Position numbers and translations under genes: made by a program | Assembly (NCBI GenBank): GCA_001567105.1 | Contig: LMZR01000058.1 | Coordinates: 1-38,498, forward strand | Direction: 5' to 3' | DNA length: 38,498 nucleotides | Source: Chloroflexi bacterium OLB14 | Lineage (GTDB): Bacteria > Chloroflexota > Anaerolineae > Anaerolineales > Villigracilaceae | Shown here: one piece after another, positions 9,183 to 17,335 of the stretch | Layout of the letters: every line of letters starts with the position of its first letter | Numbering within the stretch: position 1 is the stretch's first letter | The notes under the pieces: model-generated | Seen by the model: the letters and a program-made list of their open reading frames with translations, nothing else | Database searches by the model: none | What the model was told of the DNA's origin: nothing

Positions 9183-9571
9183 CATTTTAAGACTTCTTTT
9201 TTCCTTCTAAACTTCCACCATGCTAAAAAACCAAAACAGAGAATGCCTGCATAATTTGCGGCTAAATCTTTCAGTGAAAAATCACGCCCACGAATGGGAC
9301 CTTGTGAAACTTCTTCTAGAGTGAAAAAGATCAGAAAAAATAAAATACTACTAACTGCAACCAAATTTGAATTTCTAGTAGAAAAAGTTTGCATTAAACT
9401 CGCTGTTACTAAAAATGTAAGTATGCCAATTAGTAGGAAATGTAAAATAGTATCAAGGTTTGGCACACGACTAATAAACCAAAGCATAAAGCGCAAGCGA
9501 CCTGCATCTGCTAGAGCAATGATAAGCGCAACAAATATTGTAAAAGCAACAGCCAGCCAACGAATTTTCAT
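9182..9571 (-). CDS. VanZ family membrane protein
   Basis: 129 residues with four hydrophobic segments. Typical VanZ-like features are the NLDTILHFLLIG block, the EEVSQ motif after the third helix, the GRDFSLKDLAAN stretch, and a final membrane helix with a basic tail. The VanZ family is named for a teicoplanin resistance protein, but most members are of unknown function. The start overlaps the dedA stop by four bases, so it should be co-translated with DedA. Confidence 0.75.
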   Translation of the reverse strand: MKIRWLAVAFTIFVALIIALADAGRLRFMLWFISRVPNLDTILHFLLIGILTFLVTASLMQTFSTRNSNLVAVSSILFFLIFFTLEEVSQGPIRGRDFSLKDLAANYAGILCFGFLAWWKFRRKKEVLK

Positions 9572-10212
9572 TTCGATTCAGATTTACTCTCGCGCCTTGC
9601 CTTCCACCATTCCACAATCATTGGCACAACAGATAACAAAATGATGACAATAATCACCAATTCAAAATTCTTTTTCACAAATGGGATATTGCCAAAGAAA
9701 AATCCAAGCAATGTAAATAACACAACCCAAACAATGCCACCCACCACATTGTACGTTGCAAAATATCCATAAGACATTTTGCCAATGCCTGCCACAAACG
9801 GCGCAAAGGTTCTAACAATTGGAACAAAGCGTGCTAAGAAAATTGCCTTGCCTCCATGTTTCTCAAAAAAGGCGTGCGTCTTATCCAAATATTCTTTCTT
9901 AATCCATTTGATGTTATAAGCACGTTCACCTAAATAATGCCCAATCGAATAATTAACTGCATCACCAGTAATTGCGGCAACAATTAATAAGCCTATCAAA
10001 AACCAAACATTCAATGAACCTAGTGCTGCAAATGTGCCTGCCGCAAACAGAAGTGAATCGCCTGGCAAAAATGGCATCACCACCAAACCTGTTTCCACAA
10101 AAATGATGGCAAACAAAATGCCATACGTCCATGCGCCATAATTTGAAATCATTTGCGCAATGTATTCATCCAAATGCAAAAAGAATTCAAGAAATTTAAT
10201 TAGATAATCCAT
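9568..10212 (-). CDS. DedA family (VTT domain) membrane protein
   Basis: 214 residues. It shows the DedA/VTT signature: ETGLVVMPFLPGDSLLFAAG near the N-terminus (cited in part), and ARFVPIVRTFAPFVAG, followed by a conserved WVVLF helix and a basic C-terminal tail. DedA proteins are inner-membrane lipid scramblases/transporters needed for envelope homeostasis. The GDS and R-x-x-P-x-x-R residues of the family are present. It is the first gene of a two-gene unit with the VanZ protein. A putative -10 box (minus strand TATAAT at 10258-10263) lies 46 nt upstream. Confidence 0.88.
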   Translation of the reverse strand: MDYLIKFLEFFLHLDEYIAQMISNYGAWTYGILFAIIFVETGLVVMPFLPGDSLLFAAGTFAALGSLNVWFLIGLLIVAAITGDAVNYSIGHYLGERAYNIKWIKKEYLDKTHAFFEKHGGKAIFLARFVPIVRTFAPFVAGIGKMSYGYFATYNVVGGIVWVVLFTLLGFFFGNIPFVKKNFELVIIVIILLSVVPMIVEWWKARRESKSESK

Positions 10213-10257
10213 GTTTTATTTTCTCTTTCATATTTTATTTTGACACAATGAGCGCGG

Positions 10258-10263
10258 ATTATA
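10258..10263 (-). promoter_or_regulatory. Putative -10 box of the dedA-vanZ unit
   Basis: On the minus strand GGAGTATAATCC lies 46 nt before the dedA start. It overlaps the stop codon of the upstream small membrane protein and sits inside a short GCGGA/TCCGC palindrome. No clear -35 box. Confidence 0.35.
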
Positions 10264-10537
10264 CTCCGCTTTTTTTATTAGGCTGGATTTTTAACAACCA
10301 CTCACCAATTACTAAGGATACAACGCTTCCGACCACGCCCAAGCCTGTTTCTAACCCTCCAATTTGATACAAGCTCCAGCCTAGTGCTTTGCTCAACCAA
10401 TGCGCGAGAAAAAATCCAACCAGGCTTAATCCACAAAACAAAAGTAATCGCCATCCATTACCACCACGAATGAAATGAAACATAGTGGCGATGAGTAAGG
10501 CGATGATAAGTCCTAATAACAAGTTGGGAATAGTCAT
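10259..10537 (-). CDS. Small membrane protein, unknown function
   Basis: 92 residues with three hydrophobic segments (about 5-22, 30-47 and 60-82) joined by short loops such as HFIRGGNGWR. The composition and the GLGVVGSVVSLVIGEWLL segment resemble small integral membrane proteins without assigned function; I do not recognise a named family. It lies between dedA and the S9 peptidase on the same strand. Upstream of its ATG there is no Shine-Dalgarno sequence but a CATAAT sequence a few bases away, so the transcript might be leaderless. Confidence 0.55.
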   Translation of the reverse strand: MTIPNLLLGLIIALLIATMFHFIRGGNGWRLLLFCGLSLVGFFLAHWLSKALGWSLYQIGGLETGLGVVGSVVSLVIGEWLLKIQPNKKSGV

Positions 10538-10551
10538 ATTAATTATGCTCT

Positions 10552-10618
10552 CTACGCCGTCCTCGGCGTAGAGTATTGCCGCCGAGGATATATGCCCAGA
10601 TATGGGTACGGCGGCAAT
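10552..10618. repeat. Double hairpin with CGCCGTCCTCGGCG core, second copy
   Basis: CTACGCCGTCCTCGGCGTAG forms a tight hairpin; ATTGCCGCC and GGCGGCAAT form a second stem with a 27-nt loop. The first hairpin shares its core and loop with that at 1692-1718 and the second is also a GCCGCCGAG stem. It sits just downstream of the S9 peptidase stop (minus strand) and may end its transcript. Confidence 0.65.
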
Positions 10619-10627
10619 AGCAATGAA

Positions 10628-12538
10628 TTACGGATTCAAATGTTTAGCAAAGAAATCAGTAATGGCATTATAACAAGTGACTCGATTCTCATACTTCAAC
10701 ACATCATGCCCTTCATCTTCAAAGACATGAATTTGAATCGGCTTGCCTTTTGCTTTCAATTCTCTGACCAAATCTTCCGATTCTGCCGCCACTACACGCG
10801 GGTCATTTCGTCCTTGAATCACCAACATCGGCGCAGACATATTATGCAAATGCGTTTTGGGCGAGCGTTGAATTAAGAAATCTTTTTCTTCAGGCTTAGA
10901 TGGATCACCTAAGACAATTTTGAAATAGGGTTTCCATGTTTCAGGGATTCTGTCTAAGAAAGTTAGCAAATCATACGGACCAAACATATCGCACGAGGCT
11001 TTCCATAAATCAGGGTGCATACCTGCTTGCATCAAAGTCATGTAGCCGCCATAAGAACGACCAACGACTGCGGCACGTTTAACATCTATGCGTTTATCTT
11101 TTGGCAAAACTTTCGTCATAGCATGAACATGATCGAGTCTATCTTGTCCGCCCCAATCACGGTCAACGTGTTTGGTGTATGAAAGTCCATACCCTGTTGA
11201 GCCACGCACATTTGGAACAAAAACTGCAAAGCCTTTCAAGGTCATAAACTGAATCAAGGGCATAGAGAACCAAGCAAAATCTGGTCGTTCTTGATCTTGC
11301 GGTCCGCCATGAATGTAATACACAAGTGGACGTGCGCCCTTAAAACCAAGTTTGGGTGAAGGCAAATATAAACGAGCAGAAACCCGCAGACCGTCGTGTG
11401 AAGCGAAAGAAGCATCCTCACCTTTTGAGAGCAACGAATCAGGAATCCCTAAAATCTTTTCATTGGTATGCAGTGATAAATCATTTCTATTTTTGCCTTC
11501 AATAGAATAAATTTGAGTTGGCGATGTGGCAGTTGAAAATGAAAAAGTAAACACATCTTCAACGGAGTCATAATCTAAATGTTCAATCATGCCGTTATCA
11601 AATGGCTCTAAACCGACCAACGTATATTTTAGAGTCATGCTTAATTTCTTTTCATCAAACATGGCTTCGTATGCCCAAGAACAACCATCAATATTAAATG
11701 TAACTAGATAACGATTATCTTTCAGATGAGCGATGTTTTCCATTTCGCCCATGCCTTTATGAACAACGCCTTTTAATTTAATTGGCAAAAGTTCGCCAGG
11801 TTTTTTGAAATTGATATAAGCCAAACTAAATGTATCTTCAAAAACAGAAGTGGTGACAATAGCGCCTTTTTCACTTGGCGAAAACACACCAGCACCTAAA
11901 CCATTTAATGGAACTTGCTGACCTTGTTTTCGTTTTTCAATTGGCGTGCCATATAACAAAGTCATTTTATTATTTGACCATAAATAAAAAACTGCATCAC
12001 CCACTGAATAACCTGTGCCAATTAAAAGTTGTTTATGATTTTTAGAATGTGCAGTGACATTGTAGCCCCATTCACTTTCTGCAATTTTAGTTAACTTGCC
12101 TGTTTTCAAATCACCACGATATGTTTCTTGCAAAGGTTTATCACGCCGTTCAGCATGTAAATAGACAATGCCTTTTTCGCGGTCACATTCACCGAGATGC
12201 ACACGATATTTTTCAAAGAAATTATTGAAAGCAGGTTCAGGGAATCCGCCATCTAAAGAAATTAACTTTGGTTGATAATTTTCATCGCCATCTTTGTCAA
12301 TCATCACCATGATTTTATTTAAGTTTGGAAAGACATAAAATGAATGTCCACCTATCAAATGCGGATTTTGCAAAGCGATGTTCGGCGGCAACAATGGCTC
12401 GGGTACACTGCCACCATAAAACATAGCATACAAACTCAAATGCCCTGTTAGGTTGCTCAAAAAATAAATTCGCTCTTCGGTATATTGCGGTGCAACAAAC
12501 AAACGAGCAGACATTAAAGATTCAATTCGATAGGTCAT
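10628..12538 (-). CDS. S9 family peptidase (prolyl oligopeptidase / acylaminoacyl-peptidase type)
   Basis: 636 residues from the ATG at 12538; a start 10 codons upstream is possible, but GGAGAG stands 8 nt before the chosen ATG. The N-terminal half is a beta-propeller-like region; the C-terminal half is an alpha/beta hydrolase with YYIHGGP (oxyanion), GRSYGGYM (nucleophile Ser), IQGRNDPRV (acid) and EDEGHDV (His). This complete triad supports an active serine peptidase of subfamily S9C. No signal peptide is seen, so it should be cytoplasmic and degrade short peptides. It lies 50 nt downstream of mnmA on the same strand. Confidence 0.88.
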   Translation of the reverse strand: MTYRIESLMSARLFVAPQYTEERIYFLSNLTGHLSLYAMFYGGSVPEPLLPPNIALQNPHLIGGHSFYVFPNLNKIMVMIDKDGDENYQPKLISLDGGFPEPAFNNFFEKYRVHLGECDREKGIVYLHAERRDKPLQETYRGDLKTGKLTKIAESEWGYNVTAHSKNHKQLLIGTGYSVGDAVFYLWSNNKMTLLYGTPIEKRKQGQQVPLNGLGAGVFSPSEKGAIVTTSVFEDTFSLAYINFKKPGELLPIKLKGVVHKGMGEMENIAHLKDNRYLVTFNIDGCSWAYEAMFDEKKLSMTLKYTLVGLEPFDNGMIEHLDYDSVEDVFTFSFSTATSPTQIYSIEGKNRNDLSLHTNEKILGIPDSLLSKGEDASFASHDGLRVSARLYLPSPKLGFKGARPLVYYIHGGPQDQERPDFAWFSMPLIQFMTLKGFAVFVPNVRGSTGYGLSYTKHVDRDWGGQDRLDHVHAMTKVLPKDKRIDVKRAAVVGRSYGGYMTLMQAGMHPDLWKASCDMFGPYDLLTFLDRIPETWKPYFKIVLGDPSKPEEKDFLIQRSPKTHLHNMSAPMLVIQGRNDPRVVAAESEDLVRELKAKGKPIQIHVFEDEGHDVLKYENRVTCYNAITDFFAKHLNP

Positions 12539-12589
12539 TTTGACTCTCCATATAATTTTATTTGCCACGCTAAAAACATGACTTACATT

Positions 12590-13657
12590 TTAGATAATGA
12601 TTCCACCGCCGATTAACACATCATCTTGATAAAAGACTGCGGCTTGACCTGCTGTTGCATCTCGGACGGGCGCATCAAACTTAATTTGAACTTGGTTTTG
12701 CTCCATCGGCATTACCCATGCTTTGACTTCCTTCGCTGTGTAGCGGATTTTTACATCGGCATAAAACGATTCGGTTGGAACATCACCACTTTGCCAGTTG
12801 ACATCACGCACAAACAATTCGGGAGTGCCAAGTTGGGATTCAGTGCCAACTATCAGCGTGTTAGATGAAGCGTTTTTTTTCATCACATACAATGGCACAG
12901 CGGATTGAACATTTAATCCCTTGCGTTGACCAATTGTATAGTTTGCTAATCCAGTGTGTTGACCAATGACTTTGCCATCAGGCGTGACGATTTCACCAGC
13001 AGTAAGAATCTCTGGAGAATTGCGTTGTAAGAAGTTGCGATAATCTTCCCCAGCCAAAAAACATAAATCTTGCGAATCTTTTCGTGAAGCAGTTGGCAAA
13101 CCAAACTTTTCAGCAATGGCGCGAATTTCAGGTTTGGGATAATCACCCACTGGAAATAAAGCATGTTTCAATTGTTCTTGTTTCAAAACATGCAAAACAT
13201 ACGATTGATCTTTAGCAGAATCAACTGCTCGCATTAACTGACGCTTTCCGCTTTCATCTTTTTTTATACGCACATAATGCCCTGTTGCCATAAACTCTGC
13301 GCCCAAAGCAAGTGCATGATTGAGCAAAAACGTCCAGCGGATTTTTTGATTACAAATTAAACATGGGTTGGGCGTATCGCCGTGAGCATATCCGTTGAGA
13401 AAATATTCAACCACTGTTTCGCGGAAAACATCTTTAGCATCAATCACATAAAATGGGATGTCTAAAATTCCCGCCACACGACGAGCTTGCGCCATAGAAT
13501 CAGGCGTACAACAACGATTGGTGTCTTCTTTGCCTGGCTCACTCCACAAACGTAGCATCATACCTGTCACATCATAGCCTTGCTCTTTGAGCAACGCCGC
13601 CGCAACAGAAGAATCCACGCCGCCAGACATGGCAACGACAACTTTTTGCTTGGTCAT
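12590..13657 (-). CDS. mnmA: tRNA-specific 2-thiouridylase MnmA
   Basis: 355 residues. The PP-loop ATP-binding motif MSGGVDSSVAAALL lies at the N-terminus. The catalytic cysteines are seen in NPCLICNQKIRW and in SQDLCFL. The PYTIGQRKGL-type block is present as NYTIGQRKGL, and ATAGQAAVFY near the C-terminus is typical. MnmA introduces sulfur at U34 of tRNA-Lys, -Glu and -Gln. There is no Shine-Dalgarno sequence; a TATAAT lies only 8 nt upstream of the ATG, suggesting a leaderless mRNA. Confidence 0.95.
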   Translation of the reverse strand: MTKQKVVVAMSGGVDSSVAAALLKEQGYDVTGMMLRLWSEPGKEDTNRCCTPDSMAQARRVAGILDIPFYVIDAKDVFRETVVEYFLNGYAHGDTPNPCLICNQKIRWTFLLNHALALGAEFMATGHYVRIKKDESGKRQLMRAVDSAKDQSYVLHVLKQEQLKHALFPVGDYPKPEIRAIAEKFGLPTASRKDSQDLCFLAGEDYRNFLQRNSPEILTAGEIVTPDGKVIGQHTGLANYTIGQRKGLNVQSAVPLYVMKKNASSNTLIVGTESQLGTPELFVRDVNWQSGDVPTESFYADVKIRYTAKEVKAWVMPMEQNQVQIKFDAPVRDATAGQAAVFYQDDVLIGGGIII

Positions 13658-13665
13658 AGGCTGTG

Positions 13666-13671
13666 ATTATA
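13666..13671 (-). promoter_or_regulatory. -10 box of mnmA, leaderless arrangement
   Basis: Minus strand TATAAT ends 8 nt before the mnmA ATG. With a usual -10 to start distance of about 7 nt the transcript would begin at or next to the start codon. No Shine-Dalgarno sequence is present. Confidence 0.5.
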
Positions 13672-13694
13672 AACGAAAGAAATTAATAATTTTT

Positions 13695-13723
13695 GTAGGG
13701 ATACGGCGACGCCGTGTCTCTAC
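13695..13723. repeat. Short palindrome GTAGGGATACGGCG, second copy
   Basis: GTAGGGATACGGCG pairs with CGCCGTGTCTCTAC (one G-T pair and one mismatch). Same type as the palindrome at 866-888, in the opposite orientation. It sits between the divergent mnmA and amidohydrolase genes. Confidence 0.7.
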
Positions 13724-13782
13724 TTGCTTGCAAATATTTTTTCATTTATAGTTATCAAAATTTATTAATCAAGGAAACTTCA

Positions 13783-15363
13783 ATGGCTGACATAATAATC
13801 ATCAACGCAAAAGTATTTACAAGTGATAAAGAAAATCCATGGGCGGAAGCAGTTGGGATTAAAGGAAATCGAATCGAGTTTGTAGGCACAAACGAAGATG
13901 CAAAGCAATTTACTGACAGCAATACAAAAGTGATTGATGCAAAAGGTAAAACTTTAACTGCGGGGTTTATTGACTCACATTTTCATTTATTATCAGGTTC
14001 TATTTGGGCGGGTAGCGCGCAACTATATAACGTCACCAACTTAAATGAATTAAAAGAAATCCTTTTAGATTTTGCAAACAAAAATAAAACTGCTGAATGG
14101 GTAGATGGGCGTGGAATTAAATATGGTGTAATCAATTCTCGAAAAGATTTAGATGAAATTATTTCAGATAGACCGATTTACATCAATGCCTATGATGGTC
14201 ACACTTCATGGGCGAATACCAAAGCACTTGAAATGGCTGGCATTTTGAAATCAGGTATCGAAGCGAGTGGAGTCGGTGAAGTTGTGCGTGATGAAAATGG
14301 CTTGGCTACTGGTGAATTACGCGAAACGGCTATGGATTTGGTTGAGACTTTAATCCCTGAGCCTGATGATGCTCGCAAACGTGAGTTGTTGAAAATGACA
14401 ATTCAAAACATCAATGCCAGTGGCATTACCAGTATCCACAACATGAATGGGGATATGAAAGATTTAATGACGTATGCCGCATTGGAAGATACAGATGAAA
14501 TGACATTACGAGTCTATGTGCCGTATAGCATTACACCAGAAACAACAGAAGAAATGTTAAGTGAAGCAAAAGAAATGGCGAATATCAAAGGTGAATACGT
14601 GCGTGGTGGTGCTGTAAAATTTTTTATGGATGGCGTTTGGGAATCTTACACGGCATTAAATCTAGAACCTTATGCTGATAATCCCAACGCAAAACCTGAT
14701 GGCATTTATTCTCTCGAACATTTCACGCGCATGGCAAAAGCCTGTGATACTTTGGGCTTGCAAATTTTTGTCCATTGTTGTGGCGATGGTGCAGTGAGAA
14801 GAACGCTTGATGGTTACGAATCAATTCAAAAATCAAATGGGAAGCGCGATAGCCGTCATCGTGTGGAACATATCGAAGTGCTTCATCCTGATGATTTGCA
14901 TAGATTCAAAGATTTAGGAGTCATCGCTTCGATGCAAACGAGTCATGCTCCGCTTCGCAACGACGGGACAGATGTGTGGATACAACGAGTTGGTGCTTCG
15001 CGTTGGGGTTTGTCTTTTGCGTGGCGCACCATCAAAAACGCTGGCGCGCATTTAGCCTTCGGCAGTGACTGGAATGTTGCGCCGTTTGACCCGATGATTA
15101 ATATCAACGCTGCATTGAATCGTGAATTATGGGCTACGGATAATCCAAATCAAAATTTAACTTTGGAAGAAGTGATTTTTGGTTATACCTGCGATGCCGC
15201 TTATGCAGAATTTATGGAACATGAAAAAGGAAAAATCAAAGCAGGTTATGTAGCCGATTTAGTTTTGTTTTCAGATGATTTGTTTGCAATGAACCCCAAA
15301 GATATTTTGCAAGCCCAAGCCGTGATGACGATTGTGAATGGCAAAATAGTTTTTGAAAATTAG
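13783..15363 (+). CDS. Amidohydrolase family 3 protein (YtcJ-like)
   Basis: 526 residues from the ATG at 13783, chosen because AAGGAA lies just upstream and because the protein then starts with the usual beta-strand MADIIIINAKVFTSD. Metal ligands are suggested by DSHFHLL (HxH), the GAVKFFMDGVWES stretch, IFVHCCGDGA and HRVEHIEVLHP, and by FGSDWNVAPFDP with the late Asp. The order fits the YtcJ/amidohydrolase_3 family of metal-dependent hydrolases. Members act on amides or cyclic compounds; the true substrate cannot be read from the sequence. A hairpin at 15386-15416 ends the gene. Confidence 0.85.
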   Translation: MADIIIINAKVFTSDKENPWAEAVGIKGNRIEFVGTNEDAKQFTDSNTKVIDAKGKTLTAGFIDSHFHLLSGSIWAGSAQLYNVTNLNELKEILLDFANKNKTAEWVDGRGIKYGVINSRKDLDEIISDRPIYINAYDGHTSWANTKALEMAGILKSGIEASGVGEVVRDENGLATGELRETAMDLVETLIPEPDDARKRELLKMTIQNINASGITSIHNMNGDMKDLMTYAALEDTDEMTLRVYVPYSITPETTEEMLSEAKEMANIKGEYVRGGAVKFFMDGVWESYTALNLEPYADNPNAKPDGIYSLEHFTRMAKACDTLGLQIFVHCCGDGAVRRTLDGYESIQKSNGKRDSRHRVEHIEVLHPDDLHRFKDLGVIASMQTSHAPLRNDGTDVWIQRVGASRWGLSFAWRTIKNAGAHLAFGSDWNVAPFDPMININAALNRELWATDNPNQNLTLEEVIFGYTCDAAYAEFMEHEKGKIKAGYVADLVLFSDDLFAMNPKDILQAQAVMTIVNGKIVFEN

Positions 15364-15385
15364 AATTAAGTTATAATGAAATCAC

Positions 15386-15424
15386 AAATGACAGCACACA
15401 CACCATGCTGTCATTTTATTTTGT
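15386..15424 (+). terminator. Rho-independent terminator after the amidohydrolase gene
   Basis: AAATGACAGC pairs with GCTGTCATTT around an 11-nt loop, followed by TATTTTG. It lies between two co-directional genes. Confidence 0.65.
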
Positions 15425-15442
15425 AAAAGCGTTATAGGAAAA

Positions 15443-16225
15443 ATGAAACACATAAAAAATTTCAAACCACAAGCCATCATCTTCGATAAAGACGGCACGT
15501 TGATTGACTTTCACGCCATGTGGGGTAACTGGGTTGTATATCTAGCACAACAACTTTCACAAGCCAGTCAAATCAATGTGCATGAAGTCATCTATCAAGC
15601 AATGGGTTACGATGTTGCAACAAAAAAAGTTTTAGCAACTGGCAAAGTTGCCATGCGCCCAATGGCTGAATTATTTCAACTCACTATTGAAACTTTAAAA
15701 TCTCTCAACATTCACAACGCCCAACAATTGGTAACAAATTGTTGGGTTGTGCCAGACCCTGTTTTGCTTGCCAAACCGCTCACCGATTTAGATTTATTAT
15801 TCAGCAAACTTCATCAGCATGAAATCAAAATTGCCATCGCCACTGCAGATGACCGCGCCCCCACACTCGCCACGCTACAAGCTTTTGATGTAGAAGATTA
15901 TATTTCTACATTTATTTGTGCTGACGACAACATCGCTTCAAAACCTGACCCAAGCATGGTTCTCGAATTATGCCAACGACTTAACCTCAAACCAGCAGAT
16001 GTCATCGTCATTGGTGACACCATCGCCGATTTGAAAATGGGGCGTGCCGCAGGTGCAAGTTTATGTATTGGCGTGTTATCTGGCGTATCAAACCACAAAG
16101 ACCTTTTGCCTTACGCCGATATCATCCTCGAAAGCATAGAAGAATTACATATATATTTGGAAGAATCTTACGAGCAAAGTTCTAGCAAAACAGAAAGCGG
16201 ACTCAACCCCGATTTTGCATTTTAG
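15443..16225 (+). CDS. HAD-superfamily hydrolase (phosphoglycolate phosphatase-like)
   Basis: 260 residues. HAD motif I is IIFDKDGTLID with Asp15 and Asp17; motif II is the IATADD block (T in place of the commoner S/T position); the Lys of motif III is in SKPDPSM; motif IV is VIGDTIADLKMG. The long helical cap between motifs I and II marks a class I HAD phosphatase of the Gph type. Substrate unknown. AGGAAAA precedes the ATG. A strong hairpin with T-run follows at 16242-16280. Confidence 0.82.
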   Translation: MKHIKNFKPQAIIFDKDGTLIDFHAMWGNWVVYLAQQLSQASQINVHEVIYQAMGYDVATKKVLATGKVAMRPMAELFQLTIETLKSLNIHNAQQLVTNCWVVPDPVLLAKPLTDLDLLFSKLHQHEIKIAIATADDRAPTLATLQAFDVEDYISTFICADDNIASKPDPSMVLELCQRLNLKPADVIVIGDTIADLKMGRAAGASLCIGVLSGVSNHKDLLPYADIILESIEELHIYLEESYEQSSSKTESGLNPDFAF

Positions 16226-16241
16226 AACTTTAAAATATCTC

Positions 16242-16280
16242 AAAAATATTCTCACCTCTTAGGAGATGAGAATATTTTTT
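16242..16280 (+). terminator. Rho-independent terminator after the HAD gene
   Basis: AAAAATATTCTCA pairs with TGAGAATATTTTT, with the inner CCTCTTAGGAGA also self-complementary, ending in eight T. Confidence 0.85.
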
Positions 16281-16289
16281 TTATTCCTT

Positions 16290-16295
16290 TATAAT
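16290..16295 (+). promoter_or_regulatory. -10 box of the SUMF1-like gene, leaderless arrangement
   Basis: TATAAT ends 6 nt before the ATG at 16302 and no Shine-Dalgarno sequence is present; it lies just after the preceding terminator. Confidence 0.45.
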
Positions 16296-16301
16296 CACAT
16301 T

Positions 16302-17203
16302 ATGATAAAAAAATATCTCAAAGTGATTCTAATAACTTTATTCATCCTAGCCAGTGGAATCGTTATTTTGAATTTGGATGTTGTTATGCGCGCATATCAA
16401 CACATCCAAAATAATACATTTTCACTTGAACGCTTGCGTTATGACCTTGCTTCTTTTAACATCGGCAAAAAATCAGCCGTCCAACCTGTTGACTCAAAAA
16501 AATCAACCAGCGATGGCATGATTCAATTACTTGTACCCGCAGGAGAATTTTTAATGGGCAAAGAAGGTGAGCCTGATGAAGATTCTCCAATTCATACAGT
16601 TTACTTAGATTCGTTCTGGATTGACCAAACTGAAATTTCAAATGTCATGTATGAAACATGTGTCAATGCTGGCGGATGTTCATTGCCTGTGACAAGTGCA
16701 AATCATTTCTATGGAAATTGGATCTATCGTGATTATCCTGTTGTGTATGTCAATTGGTTTCAAGCCAACGAATATTGTGCTTGGGCTGGCAGAAGATTAC
16801 CTACTGAAGCAGAATTTGAAAAAGCAGCGCGTGGCACAGGAAAAAATAAATATCCTTGGGGAAATGAAGCACCGAATCCACGTTTGGCGAATTATGCAGG
16901 CTCATTAATTGGCGAACCTGTTTCTGTTTATCGTTATCCATTAGGAGCAAGTCCTTATGGTGCGTTAAATATGGTCGGCAATGTGCGCGAATGGAATGCC
17001 GATTGGTATAGCATTACCTATTATCAAGAAACAAGTTTGAATAACCCTACGGTCCTGAGACAGGAATTGAACGCTCCATGCGTAGTGGCGCGTATGATGC
17101 AGATGCCAATGAAATATTCACAACCACACGCTATAAACATGAACCACAATCAGCAGGGGCGAGTCGTGGGTTTCGCTGTGCAGAAAGTAGCCTAGAGCAG
17201 TGA
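16302..17203 (+). CDS. Formylglycine-generating-enzyme-like (SUMF1/FGE-sulfatase domain) protein, membrane-anchored (frameshifted)
   Basis: Corrected length is about 300 residues. An N-terminal signal anchor (about 4-22) precedes the FGE-sulfatase domain: VPAGEFLMGKEGEPDEDSP, HTVYLDSFWIDQTEIS given in part, PVVYVNWFQANEYCAWAGRRLPTEAE in parts, YPWGNEAPNP and MVGNVREWNADWY. Around 17049-17053 one base is missing; in the next frame the expected C-terminus GPETGIERSMRSG, TTRYKHEPQSAGASRGFRCA follows and ends at 17203. Uncorrected, the reading frame stops at 17195 with an unrelated tail. The domain family includes sulfatase-activating enzymes but many bacterial members have other or unknown roles; no sulfatase gene is nearby. 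Confidence 0.8.
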
Positions 17204-17258
17204 AGTAAAGATTTATTTGCTCGCTCAATCATCTGTGAAATTTTGAACAGACACGTGG

Positions 17259-17264
17259 TAAAAT
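17259..17264 (+). promoter_or_regulatory. Weak candidate -10 box of the cyclitol-type operon
   Basis: TAAAAT after GTGG lies 71 nt upstream of the ATG at 17336. It resembles the GGTAAAAT/GGTATAAT sequences before other genes of this window. There is no clear -35 box. Confidence 0.3.
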
Positions 17265-17335
17265 CTCGAATAGCAGGCGATTCAATTCAAATCACTGACA
17301 GGAAAACAGAAAAGACTTACTTTGGAGCAAACTCA

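Noticed and set aside
17096..17195. C-terminus of the SUMF1-like protein as a novel tail
   Set aside because: The conserved FGE C-terminus is present in the next frame, so the apparent tail is a frameshift product.
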